64,000 nt of DNA from Saprospiraceae bacterium (GTDB lineage Bacteria; Bacteroidota; Bacteroidia; Chitinophagales; Saprospiraceae), in NCBI GenBank assembly GCA_016719615.1, contig JADJYQ010000007.1, positions 1 through 64,000 on the forward strand, read 5' to 3'. The notes beneath the pieces were generated by a model, which ran no database searches, was not told where the DNA came from, and saw only the letters and a list, made by a program, of their open reading frames with translations. A program made the position numbers and the translations under genes. This document shows positions 56,896 to 64,000 of the stretch, piece after piece. Positions within the stretch are counted from its first letter, which is position 1, and each line of letters opens with the position of its first letter.

Positions 56896-56946
56896 TTTTT
56901 CTTGCAAAGTTAGTTTTGAAAGTGGAATAAGGAAAAAATAATTTCA

Positions 56947-57207
56947 TTCAACAGTCATCAGAATTTTATCAAAATAGAAATATTTCCCAACCCCGCCAAA
57001 GAAAACTTTGTCATCAATGTATTAGATTATAATGCGGAAAAAATGCATCTGGAACTTTTTAATCTCACCGGCAAAAGGATCCTGATACAAAGATTGTTTG
57101 AAGGGAGTAATGGCATTGAACTTGGGTCCGTTTCAAGCGGTGTATTTGTCGTTAAAATATTTGAACAGGGTAGACTTGTGAAAAGCGAAAAATTGATAAG
57201 ATTATGA
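56947..57207 (+). pseudogene. Orphan T9SS sorting domain
   Basis: The plus strand reads IKIEIFPNPAKENFVINVLD then LELFNLTGKRILIQRLF, SGVFVVKIFEQGRLVKSEKL and a stop at 57205-57207: an essentially complete type A T9SS domain with no gene body before it. No start codon or signal lies close upstream in frame. It is the end of a lost secreted-protein gene, or a free module. Confidence 0.6.
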
Positions 57208-57306
57208 ACAGTTGAGTAAACATTCGTGTAGCCGATAGCCATTCGCTTTAAATTATTGAATGAACTAACAATTGTTTATGTATTCAGATGTCGCAATTTG
57301 ATTTAA

Positions 57307-58560
57307 CTACACCTTATCCAAAGCCTGTTCAAGATCATAAATAATATCCCTATAATGCTCCACTCCAATTGAAAGCCTGATCATTTTTTCAGTGATCCCC
57401 AGTTGTATTTTCTCATCAGGTGCTACATCTGCGTGGGTCATCGTGGCCGGATGTTCTGCAAGACTTTCTGTACTTCCTAAACTTACAGCGAGCTTAATGA
57501 GTCGGAGCGCATTCAGAAAATTAAAAGCATCTTTTTCACCGCCTTTGATGTCAAAAGAAATCATCGCGCCATTACTCAGACATTGTCTTTGTTTGATTTC
57601 ATACAAGGCGCCATGAATGGGTTTGATGTTTCCTAAGAAATAAACTTTTTCAACTTTCGGATGTGTGTTCAGATAGTCCGCCACCTGATCTGCATTGGCT
57701 GCCTGAAGATCCATTCTTGCTTTGAGTGTTTCCAGACTTCGCAATAAGAGCCATCCGGTCCAAGGTCCGGCCATATTGCCTAAAAAGGTTCGCAACACTT
57801 TTACGCGGGTCATGAGTTCTTTTGAACCCAGGCATGCCCCCGCTATCACATCACTGTGTCCGCCAATATACTTGGTTGCTGAATACAGCACAAAGTCTGC
57901 TCCATGCTTTAATGGATGTTGCCAGATAGGCCCCATATAGGTATTGTCCACCGTCAGATAAATTTCTTTACCATTTTTTGAAAAATGACGGGCAATTTCT
58001 TTACAACATCGAATGTCAATTAAATCGTTGGTTGGGTTTGCAGGTGTTTCGATATAAATCATCGCAAGTTTATCTCCATGGCCGCTTTGTTCCACAATTT
58101 TCATCGCTTCTTCCTTACATTGGCCAACAGAAAAACTCAACACATGAATTCCAAATTGATTGAGAATTTTGCGAATGAAATGATCCGTACCCCCATAGAG
58201 TGGGGTACTAAATAATAATAAATCACCGGGTCTTAGAAATTCCAGTAAAACAGTAGTAATGGCAGACATCCCGCTTTCAAATACCGCACAATCTTCTGCT
58301 TCATCCCATAAGCACAATCGATTCTCCAGTATTTCCAAATCGGGATTGTTAATTCTGCTGTAAATTAATCCTGTCTTTTCTCCTTCCCCTCTTTCCCGAA
58401 GTCCATATGCGAGTTCGAAAAATGCCTTGCCTTCTTCCGCAGATCTGAAAACAAATGTAGAGGTTTGAAATATAGGACATTTAATGGCACCTTCCGACCA
58501 TTCGGGTCTGTAGCCATAAGACATCATCAGGCTCTCGGGTTTCATTTTGTGAGTTGGCAT
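57307..58560 (-). CDS. Cys/Met metabolism PLP-dependent enzyme (cystathionine gamma-synthase type)
   Basis: PLP enzyme of the cystathionine gamma-synthase / methionine gamma-lyase family. 417 residues. Motifs: SEGAIKCPIFQTSTFVF, YSRINNPDLEILENRL (PLP-phosphate partner Tyr/Arg), FESGMSAITTVLL, TPLYGGTDHFI, TVDNTYMGPIWQHPLKHGAD, and the PLP-binding Lys in VLYSATKYIGGHSDVIAGA, then LSIGVEHYRDIIYDLEQAL. The exact reaction (synthase or lyase) cannot be settled from motifs; the family is certain. It stands alone with no sulfur-assimilation gene beside it. Confidence 0.9.
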   Translation of the reverse strand: MPTHKMKPESLMMSYGYRPEWSEGAIKCPIFQTSTFVFRSAEEGKAFFELAYGLRERGEGEKTGLIYSRINNPDLEILENRLCLWDEAEDCAVFESGMSAITTVLLEFLRPGDLLLFSTPLYGGTDHFIRKILNQFGIHVLSFSVGQCKEEAMKIVEQSGHGDKLAMIYIETPANPTNDLIDIRCCKEIARHFSKNGKEIYLTVDNTYMGPIWQHPLKHGADFVLYSATKYIGGHSDVIAGACLGSKELMTRVKVLRTFLGNMAGPWTGWLLLRSLETLKARMDLQAANADQVADYLNTHPKVEKVYFLGNIKPIHGALYEIKQRQCLSNGAMISFDIKGGEKDAFNFLNALRLIKLAVSLGSTESLAEHPATMTHADVAPDEKIQLGITEKMIRLSIGVEHYRDIIYDLEQALDKV

Positions 58561-59025
58561 TTCTTAAAATTTAAATATTTTTAATCGCCGCCAAGATAAA
58601 TTACGCTTTAATACATAAATGTGATCCTTATCAGTTCTCCCCATGATTGCGATTAACCATCCTTGGATTTTCTGTACTGCCAGCAATGGAATAAGGTCAG
58701 CTTTGAAAGAGCATGCCATTTATACTTTTTTCAAAATTCGGATTATCATAATTTTTACGCTGGATTGATTTCACAAGTAAGCTTTGAAATGTTGTCTTGA
58801 TCTTCCAATTCCATAGGATGCTCTTGCGTACCTACGGCACGCGAATATGGCATCGTTTTTTTTCTACCAAGATATTGTCCTTACGGGACAAGGGATAAAG
58901 AGTCAAGCGTTAGTGGTCAAGGTTCAATTAGAATTCATTGCGGAAAAGCCTTTAGTCTTTTGATTCGTATTGCTTGCCATCAAACTTATAAAATAAGAAT
59001 TTGCTGCTGGCTCAAAAACCATTCA
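58561..59025. other. Non-coding stretch with a dispersed repeat
   Basis: 465 bases with no gene. Positions 58,824-58,893 hold an inverted copy of the repeat at 21533-21602. The rest is AT-rich with short words like those in the other repeat-laden intervals. Confidence 0.6.
58824..58893 (-). repeat. Dispersed intergenic repeat (CGTGCCGTAGGTACGCAAG), copy 2
   Basis: Starts CTTGCGTACCTACGGCACG on the plus strand and ends near TTGTCCTTACGGGACAAG. It is the reverse complement of the element at 21533-21602, with the same 19-base end. Confidence 0.75.
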
Positions 59026-59808
59026 TTACTGAATAACATCAAAATAAATGAGGCCCAAAAAAATGAAGCCTAATATAATGCGGTACCAACCAAAATAAGC
59101 AAAACCATATCGACTCACAAACATGATCATAAATTTTACAGCAATCCAGGCTGAAAAAAAAGCGACGACCATACCTATCGATAATAATTTGATCTCCTCA
59201 GATGTAAATATCATTTGTGTCTTGATTAAATCGTAGGTGGTTGCGGCAAGCATGGTAGGAACCGCCAGAAGAAAAGAAAATTCCGTGGCCTGCTTTTTAT
59301 CAAATCCATTAAAGAGTCCACCTACAATAGTTGCTCCTGCCCGCGATACTCCGGGTATTACAGAAATGCCCTGTATCACACCAATCCAAAATGCATTAAT
59401 TTCCGGAATTTTTTCGAGCTGATTTATTTTAGAAATTCTGCCTTCAATAAACCGATCCAACCATATAAAAAAGCAACCCCCTAATATCAGCATGATCGAC
59501 ACAACAGTGGTGCTGAATAAATAAGTCTTTATGATATCGTAGGCAAGAAATCCAATTACCGCGGTAGGTACAAATGCAATGACGAGTTTTTTATAGAGTT
59601 CAAAATTGAGAAAAAATCTTCGGGCATACATCCATGTTATGGCGAGGATCGCCCCTAATTGTATAGATATTTCAAATGTTTTTAAAAATTCCGTGTTCTC
59701 CAAACCCATACACGCTGATGCAAGGATCATATGTCCTGTTGAAGAGATCGGTAAAAATTCTGTCAAGCCTTCAACGATCGCAATAATAATGGCCTCAAAA
59801 ATACTCAT
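59026..59808 (-). CDS. uppP: Undecaprenyl-diphosphate phosphatase
   Basis: Integral membrane enzyme (BacA family) that dephosphorylates undecaprenyl diphosphate so the lipid carrier can be reused in cell-wall synthesis. ATG at 59808 (MSIFEAIIIAIVEGLTEFLPISSTGHMILA) gives 260 residues. Motifs: EGLTEFLPISSTGH near the N-terminus and GVIQGISVIPGVSRAGATIVGGL in the middle, both required for activity in the family. About eight hydrophobic segments. Bacitracin tolerance is linked to this family. The neighbouring metallo-hydrolase gene ends 41 bases upstream. Confidence 0.95.
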   Translation of the reverse strand: MSIFEAIIIAIVEGLTEFLPISSTGHMILASACMGLENTEFLKTFEISIQLGAILAITWMYARRFFLNFELYKKLVIAFVPTAVIGFLAYDIIKTYLFSTTVVSIMLILGGCFFIWLDRFIEGRISKINQLEKIPEINAFWIGVIQGISVIPGVSRAGATIVGGLFNGFDKKQATEFSFLLAVPTMLAATTYDLIKTQMIFTSEEIKLLSIGMVVAFFSAWIAVKFMIMFVSRYGFAYFGWYRIILGFIFLGLIYFDVIQ

Positions 59809-59848
59809 CGATTTTCCTAAATTGATTGACAAATAAATTAACTTAAGT

Positions 59849-60766
59849 TCAATACCATTGGCCCTGAATGGTTATATGGAATCCCAATGATTTAATATGA
59901 TTTTGTAAATCTGTTGACCACAGTAGCGGATTTGTATGATTAAAATGGATAAACTTAATTTTCTCTTTATGCTTTGCTTCTTCTTTTTCAAATAATTTTA
60001 CCGTTTCAACAACAAGTGGATGAGGTATTTCCTCCAAACTTCTGTTTGTCAATTCCCCTTCATGATAGAATGTAGCATCTATAAATGCAACATCTGATTT
60101 TTTAATTTCCTCTACAATTCCCATTTCCCATTTTTCCCATTTATCGATATCAGGAATAAATAAATAATCTCTCGAACCACATTTTATTCTAAACCCAGCC
60201 GTTTCAGAATACTCATCGCGATGCGGAACCAAAAACGGTGTGATACTATTGTCTTGGCTTACTAATTTTTCTTCGCCTGCATTTAAGCTGACGATTTGAA
60301 TATTTTCCAATTTTACAAGTTGACTCCAAGGACCATTTTGCTCTAAAAATGCCTTCATCTTAGGCAAGACATAAACCGGCATTTTAGAACTATTTAAAAC
60401 TTCACGACCCAATTGCATCAATCCGGAATAATGGCCAATATGCGCATGTGTTATAAATATACCCTGTGGCATGTATGGGAATTGTCCTTGCGTCAATTCC
60501 TGAAACAAATGTATTTGCCTGGCAATATCCGGCGTAGCTTCAATCAACCACCATTCATTTGTTTTCCAGTCGACTATTGCAAGAGAAACAATATACTGTT
60601 TTAAAGAATCCGAATTCCAGGCATTATTGCAACAGGCCTTTCTGCAAGCCATGTGTGGGTAACCTCCATCCTGACTGATGCCTAGCACGAGAACTGAAGA
60701 TTTCGGATCTTGTGCACCGACTATAACAGATAAGTATAAAAATAAAATTCCAAAATATTTTGTCAT
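59849..60766 (-). CDS. Secreted PqqB-like metallo-beta-lactamase-fold protein
   Basis: 305 residues with a signal peptide (MTKYFGILFLYLSVIVGAQ). The fold is recognised from VLGISQDGGYPHMACRKACC, EATPDIARQIHLF, FITHAHIGHYSGLMQLGREV and FIDATFYHEGEL, with FIHFNHTNPLLW at the end. The metal-binding motif reads HAHIGH rather than HxHxDH, as in PqqB-like proteins. The Cys pattern C-(x3)-CC after the glycines resembles a PqqB-type metal site. Substrate unknown; no other PQQ genes are nearby, so a PQQ role is not supported. It starts one base after the end of the UVR segment of uvrB. Confidence 0.8.
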   Translation of the reverse strand: MTKYFGILFLYLSVIVGAQDPKSSVLVLGISQDGGYPHMACRKACCNNAWNSDSLKQYIVSLAIVDWKTNEWWLIEATPDIARQIHLFQELTQGQFPYMPQGIFITHAHIGHYSGLMQLGREVLNSSKMPVYVLPKMKAFLEQNGPWSQLVKLENIQIVSLNAGEEKLVSQDNSITPFLVPHRDEYSETAGFRIKCGSRDYLFIPDIDKWEKWEMGIVEEIKKSDVAFIDATFYHEGELTNRSLEEIPHPLVVETVKLFEKEEAKHKEKIKFIHFNHTNPLLWSTDLQNHIKSLGFHITIQGQWY

Positions 60767-60767
60767 A

Positions 60768-60957
60768 TCAAAGCAAGACTTCTTTTAATTTTTTCTTCAA
60801 TGCATTCATTTCATCGCGATGTACAGCAGCTTGTATAAAATCTAAATCTTTGGCAGCTGCTTTCATTTTGCGTTCGGCTTCTTCAATTAATTTTTCAATT
60901 TGGGATCTGTTCATAAATGCAATGAGTGGATCTGCCGCCACAGAGGATTCTTCTTTT
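60768..60957 (-). pseudogene. UVR domain of UvrB, out of frame with uvrB
   Basis: The minus strand reads ESSVAADPLIAFMNRSQIEK then LIEEAERKMKAAAKDLDFIQ and AAVHRDEMNALKKKLKEVLL with a stop at 60768. This is the usual C-terminal UVR helix pair of UvrB (UvrC-binding). It is in a different frame from the uvrB end, which shifts near 60,950-60,960 and stops at 60911 (FEKKNPLWRQIHSLHL). One indel explains it. Confidence 0.85.
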
Positions 60958-62794
60958 CAAAATACGCTTTAACATCTTTTCCTCTCATATCCAATATAGA
61001 GCTTTTCTGCATGATTTCTTCACGGGTCTTGCTCAAGGTACGTGGTGTTATTCCAAATTCTTCGTTATAAGCTATTTGTTTGCTCCTGCGTCGATTGGTT
61101 TCTTCTATGGTACGTTGCATGGATTGGGTAATCTTATCTGCGTAAAAAATAACCAAGCCATTCGCATTTCTGGCGGCCCTGCCTGCGGTTTGCGTCAAGG
61201 AACGATCATTTCTTAAAAAGCCTTCTTTATCCGCATCAATGATGGCCACCAATGAAACTTCCGGAAGGTCCAGACCTTCACGCAAAAGATTAACCCCAAC
61301 CAGCACATCAAACTCCCCAATGCGTAAATCACGTAGTATCTCTACGCGTTCCATGGTTTCAATTTCCGAGTGTATGTATTTGCATAAAATATCCATTCCC
61401 TGCAGATATTTGCTGAGTTCTTCAGCCATTCGCTTGGTCAGCGTAGTAACTAACACTCGTTCGTTTTTTTCTTTTCGAAGTCTGATTTCTTCGAGCAAAT
61501 CGTCAATTTGGTGCAATGAAGGTCTGACCTCAATAGGCGGATCCAACAATCCAGTAGGCCGTACAACCTGTTCGACAAATTCACCTTCAGTTTGGGACAA
61601 TTCGTAATCTCCGGGAGTGGCACTCACATACACCACCTGATTGATTTGTTGTTCAAATTCTTCAAAATTAAGGGGTCTGTTATCTAAAGCCGATGGCAGT
61701 CTGAATCCAAATTGAACGAGATTTTGTTTTCTCGCGCGGTCACCACCCCACATCCCTCTGATTTGCGGAAGGGTTACATGCGATTCATCAATAATGAGCA
61801 AATAATCTTCAGGAAAATAATCCAATAAACAAAAAGGTCTTGTGCCCGGAATTCTGCCATCAAAAAATCTGGAATAATTTTCAATACCACTACAATAGCC
61901 CAATTCGCGGATCATCTCCAGATCAAATTGTGTGCGCTCTACGATCCGCTTTGATTCCAAATACTTCCGTTCGCTGTCAAAATATTTCCGTTGTGCTTCT
62001 AATTCATCTTCAATAGAGCGAATGATGTTTTTCAATCGGTCTTTGGGGGCCACATATAAATTCGCCGGAAAAATGGCAGCAAAATCCATGCTAATGATGC
62101 GCTTTCCGCTTGTAAGTTCAATCTGATCTATGTTTTCGATTTCATCCCCGAAAAAATGGATGCGATATCCATAATCTGCATAGGGCAAATAGATATCCAC
62201 GGTATCGCCTTTAACCCTAAATTCACCCCGGTTCAAACTGGTTTCCGTTCGGTTGTAGAGAATATCCACTAATTTGTATAAAAAAGCATTCCGCGGCATG
62301 ACTTGCCCTTTTTCTAACCTGATAATTCCCGTTTTATAATCTTCAGGATTCCCCATACCGAATATGCAGGACACGGTGGCTACCAGGATAATATCTCTCC
62401 GGCCTGAAAGCAATGAAGAGGTAGCCTTTAATCGCAGCCGGTCCACTTCCTCATTGATCTGCAAATCTTTTTCAATGTAGGTATCAGATACAGATATGTA
62501 GGCTTCAGGTTGGTAATAATCGTAATAAGACACAAAATATTCGACGGCATTGTCCGGAAAAAATTCCCTGAATTCTCCGTACAATTGCGCAGTTAAAGTC
62601 TTGTTATGCGTCATTATCAAGGTCGGTTTTTCGACCTGTGCAATGACATTGGCCATGGTAAAGGTCTTTCCCGATCCGGTCACTCCTAACAAAACTTGTG
62701 AACGATCATGGTTCCTGATACCATCAACCAACTGTTTTATGGCTTGTGGCTGATCGCCGGTGGCCTGATAAGGTGAACTTAAGTGAAACGACAT
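60911..62794 (-). CDS. uvrB: Excinuclease ABC subunit B, C-terminus frameshifted
   Basis: DNA-damage recognition helicase of nucleotide excision repair. Start ATG at 62794 (MSFHLSSPYQATGDQPQAIKQL). Walker A GVTGSGKTFTMAN, beta-hairpin YYDYYQPEAYI, Walker B IIDESHVTLPQIRGMWGGDRARK, helicase motifs VSATPGDYEL, GVNLLREGLDLPEVSLVAI and QTAGRAARNANGLVIFYAD are all present. 627 residues remain, about 45 fewer than full length, because a frameshift near 60,955 removes the UVR domain. The catalytic core is intact. Loss of UVR would weaken UvrC recruitment; sequence error is a real alternative. A TAnnTTTG box lies just upstream. Confidence 0.95.
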   Translation of the reverse strand: MSFHLSSPYQATGDQPQAIKQLVDGIRNHDRSQVLLGVTGSGKTFTMANVIAQVEKPTLIMTHNKTLTAQLYGEFREFFPDNAVEYFVSYYDYYQPEAYISVSDTYIEKDLQINEEVDRLRLKATSSLLSGRRDIILVATVSCIFGMGNPEDYKTGIIRLEKGQVMPRNAFLYKLVDILYNRTETSLNRGEFRVKGDTVDIYLPYADYGYRIHFFGDEIENIDQIELTSGKRIISMDFAAIFPANLYVAPKDRLKNIIRSIEDELEAQRKYFDSERKYLESKRIVERTQFDLEMIRELGYCSGIENYSRFFDGRIPGTRPFCLLDYFPEDYLLIIDESHVTLPQIRGMWGGDRARKQNLVQFGFRLPSALDNRPLNFEEFEQQINQVVYVSATPGDYELSQTEGEFVEQVVRPTGLLDPPIEVRPSLHQIDDLLEEIRLRKEKNERVLVTTLTKRMAEELSKYLQGMDILCKYIHSEIETMERVEILRDLRIGEFDVLVGVNLLREGLDLPEVSLVAIIDADKEGFLRNDRSLTQTAGRAARNANGLVIFYADKITQSMQRTIEETNRRRSKQIAYNEEFGITPRTLSKTREEIMQKSSILDMRGKDVKAYFEKKNPLWRQIHSLHL

Positions 62795-62800
62795 AAAATA

Positions 62801-62808
62801 CAAAAATA
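62801..62808 (-). promoter_or_regulatory. Candidate -7 box for uvrB
   Basis: TATTTTTG on the minus strand lies six bases before the start at 62794, very close, so transcription would begin near the start codon. Confidence 0.3.
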
Positions 62809-62823
62809 AGCAGACTCCTGAAA

Positions 62824-63594
62824 GTGAAGGCCGGGATTTTAAATAGTAAACAACAGGGAAGTGGTCATGTTCTGATCATACTCCATGGACTCTTTGGTTG
62901 CCTCGATAACTGGCAATCCATGGCTCGAATGCTCAGCGAATATTTTACGGTCATCACAGTGGATCTCCGCAATCACGGGAAGTCCTTCCATCATCAAACG
63001 ATGAACTACCGCGTCATGGCCGATGACTTACTGGATTTTATTCATTTTCATCAAATACCAGATTGTTACCTTATGGGGCACAGCATGGGTGGAAAAGTCA
63101 TTTTGGATTTACTCAGCAGAGATTGGCAGACTCAGCACAAAGTGATGATTCTCGACATTGCACCGAAAGCCTATCCCGACGTTCACCTCAATATTTTCGA
63201 AGCAATGAAGGATTTACCTCTACATCAATTGAACACGCGACAAGAATTGGATCATTTTCTTTCTAATTCTATTCAAGAATTTTCGATACGCCAATTTATT
63301 CTCAAAAATGTGGATCGCGATGAATCGGGCCGATTCAACTGGAAATTAAATTTGGAAGTCCTGCATCAAAATTATCATGAAATCTCAAAAGCCATAACAT
63401 TTGACAAAGTGATCTTCAATGAAATTTGTTTTGTGAGGGGTTCGCATTCGAATTACATCACTGATTTGGATATCATTGAACTCAAATCCACCTTTCCAAA
63501 TTCAAAATTTGAAACGATCCTTACTGCCGGACATTGGATCCATGCAGATCAGCCACAGGCATTAAAAAATACAATAATGAAATTTTTTAAATAA
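62824..63594 (+). CDS. Alpha/beta hydrolase (esterase-like)
   Basis: 256 residues starting at GTG 62824 (MKAGILNSKQQGSG); the next ATG is too far inside the fold. Alpha/beta hydrolase motifs: ILHGLFGCLDNWQSMAR (oxyanion HG), VDLRNHGKS, nucleophile Ser in LMGHSMGGKVILDLL, and catalytic His in LTAGHWIHADQPQAL. The order and the RNHGxS/GHSMGG motifs resemble YbfF-type esterases. Substrate unknown. It is divergent from uvrB with 29 bases between starts and stands alone. Confidence 0.9.
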   Translation: MKAGILNSKQQGSGHVLIILHGLFGCLDNWQSMARMLSEYFTVITVDLRNHGKSFHHQTMNYRVMADDLLDFIHFHQIPDCYLMGHSMGGKVILDLLSRDWQTQHKVMILDIAPKAYPDVHLNIFEAMKDLPLHQLNTRQELDHFLSNSIQEFSIRQFILKNVDRDESGRFNWKLNLEVLHQNYHEISKAITFDKVIFNEICFVRGSHSNYITDLDIIELKSTFPNSKFETILTAGHWIHADQPQALKNTIMKFFK

Positions 63595-63675
63595 TAAAGG
63601 TCCCATGAAATTTTGCATTTTTAAACAAGACCTTTGGTTTAACGTTTCTAAAATACATCAAATAAACATAATAAC

Positions 63676-64000
63676 ATGGATATTCAAAACGCAATTGTCC
63701 TCATCACCGGCGGTAGTCAGGGCATCGGGCTCGAGACCGCAAAACTCCTTGTTTCCGAAGGCGCTCAGGTGGCCATCTGTGGGCGCAATAAACAAAAACT
63801 GATGGAAGCATCGCAATTAAGCGGAGCTTACCCAATTCAGGCAGATGTAAGCAGGGAAGATGAAGTCACAGATCTTATACAGGCTGTCATTGATCATTTC
63901 GGTGGCTACAACGTTTTAATCAACAATGCAGGTTATGGCTATTTTGATTTGATTCAAAATCTGGATTTAAATAAGTTTCGTCAGCTTCTCGAAACCAATT
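63676..64000 (+). CDS. Short-chain dehydrogenase/reductase, N-terminal part
   Basis: The gene continues past the window; 108 residues are seen. ATG at 63676. NAD(P)-binding motif TGGSQGIGLETAKLL (TGxxxGIG), the variable ICGRNKQKL segment, ADVSREDE and NNAGYG (NNAG) are SDR hallmarks. The catalytic Ser-Tyr-Lys lies beyond the end. Substrate cannot be named. It is the second plus-strand gene after the alpha/beta hydrolase, 81 bases downstream, and may be cotranscribed. Confidence 0.9.
   Translation, partial: MDIQNAIVLITGGSQGIGLETAKLLVSEGAQVAICGRNKQKLMEASQLSGAYPIQADVSREDEVTDLIQAVIDHFGGYNVLINNAGYGYFDLIQNLDLNKFRQLLETN

Noticed and set aside
59849..60766. PQQ biosynthesis gene pqqB
   Set aside because: Only a family resemblance; it has a signal peptide and no other pqq genes are nearby.

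Overview
The window looks like a chromosome segment of a Bacteroidota bacterium, most likely of the order Saprospirales. Five or more proteins or fragments carry type IX secretion (T9SS) C-terminal sorting domains. Very large HYR/PKD-type surface proteins are present, as are caspase-TPR proteins and a TPR histidine kinase. Promoter-like boxes of the Bacteroidota type (TAnnTTTG) precede several genes, Shine-Dalgarno signals are weak, and the DNA is AT-rich by eye. No rRNA, tRNA or CRISPR array was seen.

Positions 1-12,500 form a decayed accessory zone. A complete IS21-family element (44-2615, 7-bp target duplication) sits inside a duplicate of aat, with a second aat copy 2 kb away. An IS66-family element lies at about 7,300-9,660. 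Between them are broken secreted, lipoprotein and membrane genes, loose T9SS tails and a GC-rich 126-bp palindromic element.

Positions 12,500-25,200 hold ordinary chromosomal genes: clpS-peroxiredoxin, an EamA transporter, superoxide dismutase, cutC, a frameshifted mtgA, xerD, the overlapping kynurenine pair kynU-kmo, a DUF4197 lipoprotein and a Kup potassium transporter. The spaces between them are full of short tandem repeats and hairpin repeats that recur across the window, and several genes end inside these repeats.

Positions 25,200-35,450 are a minus-strand block: two tandem caspase-TPR proteins with EF-hand-like loops (one frameshifted), and a 1277-residue T9SS protein flanked by two small secreted paralogues, each followed by a terminator. 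Positions 35,800-39,400 carry murA (Asp at the usual catalytic Cys position), an MGMT-family protein, a lipoprotein and a zinc-ribbon PrsW protease. Positions 39,600-49,200 carry a TPR histidine kinase and LytTR regulator divergent from a 2237-residue T9SS adhesin with 411-bp internal repeats.

Positions 49,300-64,000 carry the fused acyl-CoA mutase icmF, a possible papain-like secreted protein, a T9SS protein beside a tail-fibre-like protein, a YCII-domain protein, a Cys/Met PLP enzyme, uppP, a PqqB-like metallo-hydrolase, uvrB with its UVR domain out of frame, an alpha/beta hydrolase and the start of an SDR gene.

Many small indels were inferred. Long genes (2237, 1277 and 1125 residues) are intact, so real decay is likely in the first 12 kb. 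Single homopolymer shifts in otherwise conserved genes (uvrB, caspase, the 687-residue protein) could instead be residual sequencing errors. All functions are from reading the sequence; no search was run.
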